A stretch of 47,851 nt of DNA, from NCBI GenBank assembly GCA_016763855.1, contig JAESSY010000026.1:1-47851 (forward strand), written 5' to 3'. The notes below the pieces were generated by a model. That model was not told the origin of the DNA and made no database searches. It saw nothing but the letters and a program-made list of their open reading frames with translations. Shown here in pieces: positions 43,102-47,851 of the stretch. The position numbers and the translations under genes are program-made. This DNA comes from Pseudomonadales bacterium (GTDB lineage Bacteria; Pseudomonadota; Gammaproteobacteria; Pseudomonadales; Azotimanducaceae). The number at the start of each line of letters is the position of its first letter. The stretch's first letter is position 1.

Positions 43102-45105
43102 TTGAACCCAAAAAAAATCACCGCAGCCTATGGCAGTTGGCAATCTCCCATAACATCAGATCTTATTGTAGCAGGATCTATCAGCATATCAGGTCCAGTA
43201 CTGCATCAGGGTAGTACTTTTTGGATAGAAAGCCGGCCCCAGGAAGGGGGAAGGAATGTATTGGTTCGGCGAGATAGCGCAGGAAAAGAAGTAGATATCA
43301 ATCCTGCCCCTTTTAATATCCGAACACGGGTTCATGAGTATGGGGGGGGTGCTTACTTACTTCATGAAGGCGTTCTCTATTTTTCTAATTTTGAGGATCA
43401 ACAAATTTACAGGTCTGACTGCCACGATCTCAGCATTAGATCCCATCCTAAAAAGTTAACGGAGACTCCCCACTTAAGATTCGCAAACGGATGTATGGAC
43501 AAGCATCACAAGCGAATGATTTCTGTGATCGAAGATCACAGCGAGACAGAACAGGAAGCAAAAAACACCCTCGGCTCTATAGATTTGGACACTGGAGAAG
43601 TTACCCAGCTTGCTGAAGGAGAAGACTTCTATGCTGCACCGACCTTAAGTCCTGACGGGAAGCAACTAGCCTGGATCACTTGGCAACATCCCAATATGCC
43701 CTGGGATGAATCTCAACTTTGGCTAGGAGATATTGGCGCTGAAGGTGAAATTCTTAACGAACGCTGCATTATCAAACAAACCAAAGTTCCAATACAACAG
43801 CCTCAGTTTTCGCCCGAGAACCAACTCTATTACATTTCAGATGATTCTGGTTGGTGGCGAATTTACAAATATGAAACGGTCGGCGAGGATGTGGAGATCG
43901 CATCAAAAGCGAACGCAGAGTTTGGCGTACCTCACTGGGTATTTGGTCAAACGACTTACCTCTTCACTGATGCCAAAAAAATATTATGTGTCTACGGTAT
44001 CAACAACGAAAACTTTCTCGCCAGAATCGACTTAAAACGAAATGAACTGAAAACACTTAAAACAAGCTACACCAGCATCAGCGGATTGTGTTCCGACAGC
44101 GACAACATCGCCTATGTAGGCGCATCTCCCAGCCACTTCTCCTCAGTCGTTGTTCAAAACCTGCAATCCTTAGAAATTGAAGAACTCAAAAGTGCCAGTG
44201 AATTGGAAATCGACTCAGGTTATTTCTCGATTCCAGAAACGATTAAATTTCGAACCGGGAAAGAAAGAGGAATTGATAGCAAGATAGAAAATAGAATGAA
44301 AAGTGGCACACCATATGCCCACGGTTTCTATTACCCTCCAACTAACAAAACATATCAGGGGTTAAAGCATGAACTACCGCCTTTATTAGTCATGTTACAT
44401 GGGGGACCAACTGGCGCGACAAGCAATGCGCTCAATCTTTCAAAACAATACTGGACCAGTAGGGGCGTAGCGGTACTTGATCTCAATTATCGAGGCTCCA
44501 CAGGATATGGTCGCCATTATCGCGACCTTTTGTTGGGCAACTGGGGAATTGTTGATGTTGAGGATTGCGTTGCAGCTTGCAATTACCTTATCGAAAAGGG
44601 GTTGGTAGATAGAGAGCGCTTAGCCATTCGAGGCGGTAGTGCGGGTGGATACACCACCCTCTGCGCATTAACCTTTACTGACACCTTTAAAGCCGGCGCA
44701 AGCCATTTTGGCGTAAGTGATCTCGAAGCTCTGGCAAAAGATACACATAAGTTTGAGGCCCGATACTTAGATAGCGTTGTTGCTCCTTACCCAGAGGGCC
44801 TGGACATATATCGCGCGCGATCTCCCATTCACCATGTCGATCAGTTAAACAGTGCTTGTATTTTTTTTCAGGGTTTGGAAGACAAAGTCGTCCCACCCAA
44901 TCAAGCGGAGATGATGGTAAAAGCATTAGACGAAAAAGGTCTACCCGTAGCCTACGTTCCCTTTGAAGGTGAACAGCACGGATTTCGACGCGCTGAAAAT
45001 ATTAAGCGCTGCCTGGATCTTGAACTCTATTTCTACAGCAAAATTTTTGGATTCAGTACCGCTGATCAAATTGAAGGCATCAAAATTCGGAACTTGAGCG
45101 AGTAG
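43102..45105 (+). CDS. S9 family peptidase (prolyl oligopeptidase-type)
   Basis: A 667-residue protein with an N-terminal beta-propeller (about residues 30-390) and a C-terminal alpha/beta hydrolase. The catalytic Ser is in RGGSAGGYTT, Asp in the GLEDKVVPP region, and His in GEQHGFRRAE. LHGGPTGA and RGSTGYGRHYRD are typical S9C (acylaminoacyl-peptidase/dipeptidyl peptidase-like) motifs. The start is TTG 43102 with AAAGGG 10 nt upstream. No signal peptide is visible, so a cytoplasmic peptidase is likely. The 13-bp repeat array lies upstream. Confidence 0.92.
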   Translation: MNPKKITAAYGSWQSPITSDLIVAGSISISGPVLHQGSTFWIESRPQEGGRNVLVRRDSAGKEVDINPAPFNIRTRVHEYGGGAYLLHEGVLYFSNFEDQQIYRSDCHDLSIRSHPKKLTETPHLRFANGCMDKHHKRMISVIEDHSETEQEAKNTLGSIDLDTGEVTQLAEGEDFYAAPTLSPDGKQLAWITWQHPNMPWDESQLWLGDIGAEGEILNERCIIKQTKVPIQQPQFSPENQLYYISDDSGWWRIYKYETVGEDVEIASKANAEFGVPHWVFGQTTYLFTDAKKILCVYGINNENFLARIDLKRNELKTLKTSYTSISGLCSDSDNIAYVGASPSHFSSVVVQNLQSLEIEELKSASELEIDSGYFSIPETIKFRTGKERGIDSKIENRMKSGTPYAHGFYYPPTNKTYQGLKHELPPLLVMLHGGPTGATSNALNLSKQYWTSRGVAVLDLNYRGSTGYGRHYRDLLLGNWGIVDVEDCVAACNYLIEKGLVDRERLAIRGGSAGGYTTLCALTFTDTFKAGASHFGVSDLEALAKDTHKFEARYLDSVVAPYPEGLDIYRARSPIHHVDQLNSACIFFQGLEDKVVPPNQAEMMVKALDEKGLPVAYVPFEGEQHGFRRAENIKRCLDLELYFYSKIFGFSTADQIEGIKIRNLSE

Positions 45106-45156
45106 TATCACGCCTTGCTCAAAGCCTATTGATGAATTTTTCATGGAGCTATTATT

Positions 45157-47292
45157 TCATGGGACATAGCGCCTCTCAATATTATTGTCCAATTCATCTG
45201 AGTTAAAGAATACTTGTTTCATTTTGTGTTCAACAAAGCTTTCCATTTGATCATCATAGTGACTTGAATCCTTATCCAACGTGGCGCTTCCGAACTGATG
45301 AATGCTTTCAATTTTCTGTTTACCGTCCTTGTCCCAACTGACAAAGATAAATAGTCCATCTCCGCCCATGGCTGTTAGATAGCCATCTTCTTCAAGGCCT
45401 CTACCATAAATAGCTCTCATCACATCAGGGCCACCGTCAATCGCAATTTGTTTTTCTCCTCTGACAAGACGATTGACTTCTCCCCATCTGACATCGACTT
45501 TGCCAAACTTTTCAACCAACAAATCAACACACTTCTCGAACTCATCCTTCACAGGAGGAGGTGCTCGTCTTGCTTGTTCGGCTACCCATTCTTCACTGAT
45601 CGTGCATACTCCTAGGGCTGCAAGCTGGTTTTCCACATCAGTTTCAAGATTCCACGTTTTCAACAGCGACTGAGCATTTGCATAGGCACTATCCGGTAAA
45701 TACTCGACTTGATAAATCCCATCAAGGTATTTCATTGCTCTGGCATTTTTTGAATAAGCATTGTCAAACTTGATCGATTTAAAACTCACCTCATCGATTA
45801 AATCCATTTGTTGAAACAGTTCGAGTCCTCTTGTCGCTCTATTCGTCATTCGTTTTGGGAAACCAAAAGTTTCAGCGTAGTCCGAGCGAACAATATTGTC
45901 CTCTGGTGCAGTCACGTGAAAAGGCGATTGATTGGTACTCAATAGATATCCACTATTAGGATTGATAATTTGCGGTAGCTTTTCGTAGGGTAAATACTCA
46001 TCCCAGATAAGATCACTGCGATCTCCTGGCAAATACTGCGTCCAGTCAAACCCTTCTTTACGAATGGGGGATTGTGGATTATGGGCAAATCCAATATTGC
46101 CATTTTTATCCGCAGCAATAAAATTAAAGCTCGAAATGCTCAACTGGGACATGGCCTTATTCCAGTCATCAAGACTATTGGCTTTACTCATCGCATACCA
46201 CTGATCAGCCTGTTTAATCTCACCACGACCAGCGTAACGAATAGCATAATCGCCGTGATCCTGACGAATTACAGGTCCGTGCTCTGAGTAGTAAAGCGCC
46301 TCATTAATGGTCCAATAGAAATTACCGAATAGCTTGACTTTGATCTTTGCATTTTTCACAACAAGGTCTTTCCAAACACCATCAAGACGATATTGATTTT
46401 CGTTATCTGGATTGATGTCCAATACATAAATGTCGACGAGATCTGGCTGATTTACAGTTGCAGCCCAGGCGACATGTTCATTAGTTCCCACTGTGATCAC
46501 AGGAGAACCAGGGAATGCGCCTCCCATCACGTGCCATCCTTCGTCACTTTTCAAGTGTGCCTCATACCATGCAACCGGTCCCGTCAAAGGCTGATGGGAG
46601 TTAATCAGAATTCGAGTAGCCCCGTCCTTAGATCGCAGAGGGGATACCGCATAGGCATTTGATCCCTTTGGTAATGGATCGCCTTCCAACATCTGCCACG
46701 CTGTTTCTAATGAGTCCACTGAAATTTGTCGTTGGCGTTTTTCCTCGAAAAGTTCTCCGAGGGGTTTTTGTATGCCATAAAAGAGCAAATGCTGAAGCGA
46801 GAAGGAAGCAACCAAATCTTTTGCAGTAAATGGATAAAGCGTTTTATCGACCTTCTCTGGATTCTTCGCAGCCCAATAATTTAGACCGTCTACAAAGCCG
46901 ATTAGAACTGCTTTTATTTCTGGACTCAGGTCTTCCTCATATTTTTCATCCACAAACTTTCTGATTTCCAAAAGTTGGATCAGGTAATCTAGCGGGATAG
47001 ATTCATAGCCCAGGTGAGCACTTTGCGTACCGCGATAGACACGCATAGCATCTTCAATCAATTGGTAGTGATCCTCAGATTGAGCATAAGCAAAGCCGAA
47101 GGCAACATCTCTGTCTCTAGAGCCCTCTATATGGGGCACACCCCAAATATCCCGTATTATTTCAGTTTCATACAGATCTCTGCGATCAAGATAGGACTTA
47201 GAATCAAAGTTATTTGGCTTGATGTAGCCGAGCAAAAAGTGGCACCCAAGTAAAAAGACTAGCGCACCTAGTACTATCCAAAGCTTACCCAT
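45157..47292 (-). CDS. penicillin acylase family Ntn-hydrolase
   Basis: A 711-residue precursor. The N-terminal segment has a lipobox-like LLGC (Cys17). An alpha chain follows, then the autocatalytic cleavage site KGSNAYAVS with N-terminal nucleophile Ser211 of the beta chain. GSPVITVGTNEHVAWAATV and YSEHGPVI are family motifs. Relatives cleave amide bonds of penicillins, acyl-homoserine lactones or lipopeptides in the periplasm. The exact substrate is not visible. AGGA precedes the ATG. It converges with the S9 peptidase gene. Confidence 0.92.
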   Translation of the reverse strand: MGKLWIVLGALVFLLGCHFLLGYIKPNNFDSKSYLDRRDLYETEIIRDIWGVPHIEGSRDRDVAFGFAYAQSEDHYQLIEDAMRVYRGTQSAHLGYESIPLDYLIQLLEIRKFVDEKYEEDLSPEIKAVLIGFVDGLNYWAAKNPEKVDKTLYPFTAKDLVASFSLQHLLFYGIQKPLGELFEEKRQRQISVDSLETAWQMLEGDPLPKGSNAYAVSPLRSKDGATRILINSHQPLTGPVAWYEAHLKSDEGWHVMGGAFPGSPVITVGTNEHVAWAATVNQPDLVDIYVLDINPDNENQYRLDGVWKDLVVKNAKIKVKLFGNFYWTINEALYYSEHGPVIRQDHGDYAIRYAGRGEIKQADQWYAMSKANSLDDWNKAMSQLSISSFNFIAADKNGNIGFAHNPQSPIRKEGFDWTQYLPGDRSDLIWDEYLPYEKLPQIINPNSGYLLSTNQSPFHVTAPEDNIVRSDYAETFGFPKRMTNRATRGLELFQQMDLIDEVSFKSIKFDNAYSKNARAMKYLDGIYQVEYLPDSAYANAQSLLKTWNLETDVENQLAALGVCTISEEWVAEQARRAPPPVKDEFEKCVDLLVEKFGKVDVRWGEVNRLVRGEKQIAIDGGPDVMRAIYGRGLEEDGYLTAMGGDGLFIFVSWDKDGKQKIESIHQFGSATLDKDSSHYDDQMESFVEHKMKQVFFNSDELDNNIERRYVP

Positions 47293-47645
47293 AACCCATC
47301 CTGTTGGAATCTATCGAGAAGCGCTAAGATAGCATAGGATTAGCTTGTCGTGATTTTACTTCGTACAGTCCCTTCGCACTATAATTGACCTAATGACTTA
47401 ATTACATTTATTCATCTTGCGCGATTGGCGACGACACCATTGCGGTGTTTGAATATCAATCGGCTCCGTTATGACAGGCTCAGCAGCCGAAGGCACGGAG
47501 ATAAGAGAAATCGTCAGACTCAATCAAAAAGAGTTGATCCGGATCCTTCCTAACGCACCAAGCTACAGTGCGTAACCTTACCTTCACTATCAGCCCAATT
47601 TAAATTATCCTTAATCCTTCTTCTCAGCTAGCTTTTCTTGGATCT
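47293..47645. other. 353-bp intergenic region
   Basis: Lies between divergent penicillin acylase and DUF2608 genes. I see no good gene. A 34-codon frame at 47471-47575 lacks a ribosome site. ACACC-ATTGC-GGTGT (about 47436-47450) forms a small hairpin. Both promoters are presumably here. Confidence 0.4.
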
Positions 47646-47851
47646 ATGATGCTAAAAATCATGCTCACGCTTGTCATTCTCAGCCTTTCTTCTGAGGCCA
47701 TGTCAAAATCAATCGTCCTGAATAATGTCACGAGTCTCTCTAAGGTTGAAAAGGTCATTGATCAAGAACAACCCGCATCGAGTGACAAAGTCTTAGTCAT
47801 TTTTGATATAGATGACACTTTACTTAAGTCAGATAACTTTTTTGGTGGGGA
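47646..47851 (+). CDS. DUF2608 family HAD-like secreted protein, 5' part only
   Basis: The first 68 codons are present; the gene runs off the right edge. It starts with ATG 47646 or 47649 and a hydrophobic signal-like segment (MLTLVILSLS). At about residue 54 VIFDIDDTLL is a HAD motif I with the nucleophile Asp. The following FFGG fits the DUF2608 family of exported HAD-like phosphatases of unknown role. Confidence 0.75.
   Translation, partial: MMLKIMLTLVILSLSSEAMSKSIVLNNVTSLSKVEKVIDQEQPASSDKVLVIFDIDDTLLKSDNFFGG

Noticed and set aside
47471-47575. 34-codon frame in the right-hand intergenic region
   Set aside because: Too short, no ribosome site, no family resemblance.

Overview
This window looks like chromosome of a free-living, probably marine gammaproteobacterium. 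An oligotrophic relative of the Cellvibrionales (OM60, SAR92 or BD1-7 type) is my best guess, inferred from gene content: two large TonB-dependent receptors, a CYP153-type P450, polyhydroxyalkanoate (PHA) granule genes, many secreted or lipoprotein peptidases, and moderate to low GC judged by eye. I see no insertion sequence, integrase, phage gene, CRISPR array, rRNA or tRNA. Genes are dense on both strands.

Layout. 1-1.9 kb: Gld-type ABC exporter operon (minus strand). 2-4.3 kb: cardiolipin synthase and an EEP-family phosphohydrolase. 4.5-6.0 kb: small proteins and a HAD phosphatase. 6.0-8.4 kb: PHA block with phaR coupled to an alpha/beta hydrolase, diverging from two tandem phasins, with a near-perfect inverted repeat that fits a PhaR operator. 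8.5-9.6 kb: DUF6489 protein and an SDR. 9.6-12.9 kb: copper ATPase followed by a FrnE/DsbA-like thioredoxin-fold gene. 13-14.8 kb: DUF1295 protein, a small membrane protein and an ArsC-like protein. 15-24.6 kb: two TonB receptors flanking a broken transglutaminase-like gene, a CZB chemoreceptor and ilvE. 24.9-29.8 kb: D-aminoacylase-like lipoprotein, NhaC antiporter, prolyl aminopeptidase-like hydrolase, SpoIIAA-like protein and a GNAT. 29.8-34.8 kb: CYP153, an M16 peptidase lipoprotein and a second GNAT. 35-39.7 kb: hemolysin III, DUF2161 and a TldD/TldE pair. 39.8-47.3 kb: AmpG-like MFS, a frameshifted RlmD-type methyltransferase, FMN reductase, S9 peptidase and penicillin acylase. The right edge cuts a DUF2608 protein.

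The main discovery is two selenoprotein genes that ordinary gene calling would truncate. In the FrnE-like gene (9628..10251) the first residue of the C-P-W-C redox motif is TGA. In the ArsC-like gene (14404..14745) a U-T-S-C motif is encoded, also with TGA. Each has a good Shine-Dalgarno and ATG upstream of the TGA. Each also has a stem-loop 20 to 23 nt after the TGA with a G in the first two loop positions, which fits the bacterial SECIS consensus. TGA is an ordinary stop in other genes here, so this is not a recoded genome. The Sec machinery (selA, selB, selC, selD) must lie elsewhere.

Other themes. Peptide and amide breakdown is strongly represented (M16, S9, prolyl aminopeptidase-like, penicillin acylase, D-aminoacylase, TldD/E), with TonB uptake alongside. 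Several intergenic regions carry short degenerate tandem repeats of 13 to 19 bp. Two genes are broken by homopolymer frameshifts; sequence or assembly error cannot be excluded for these from the sequence alone.
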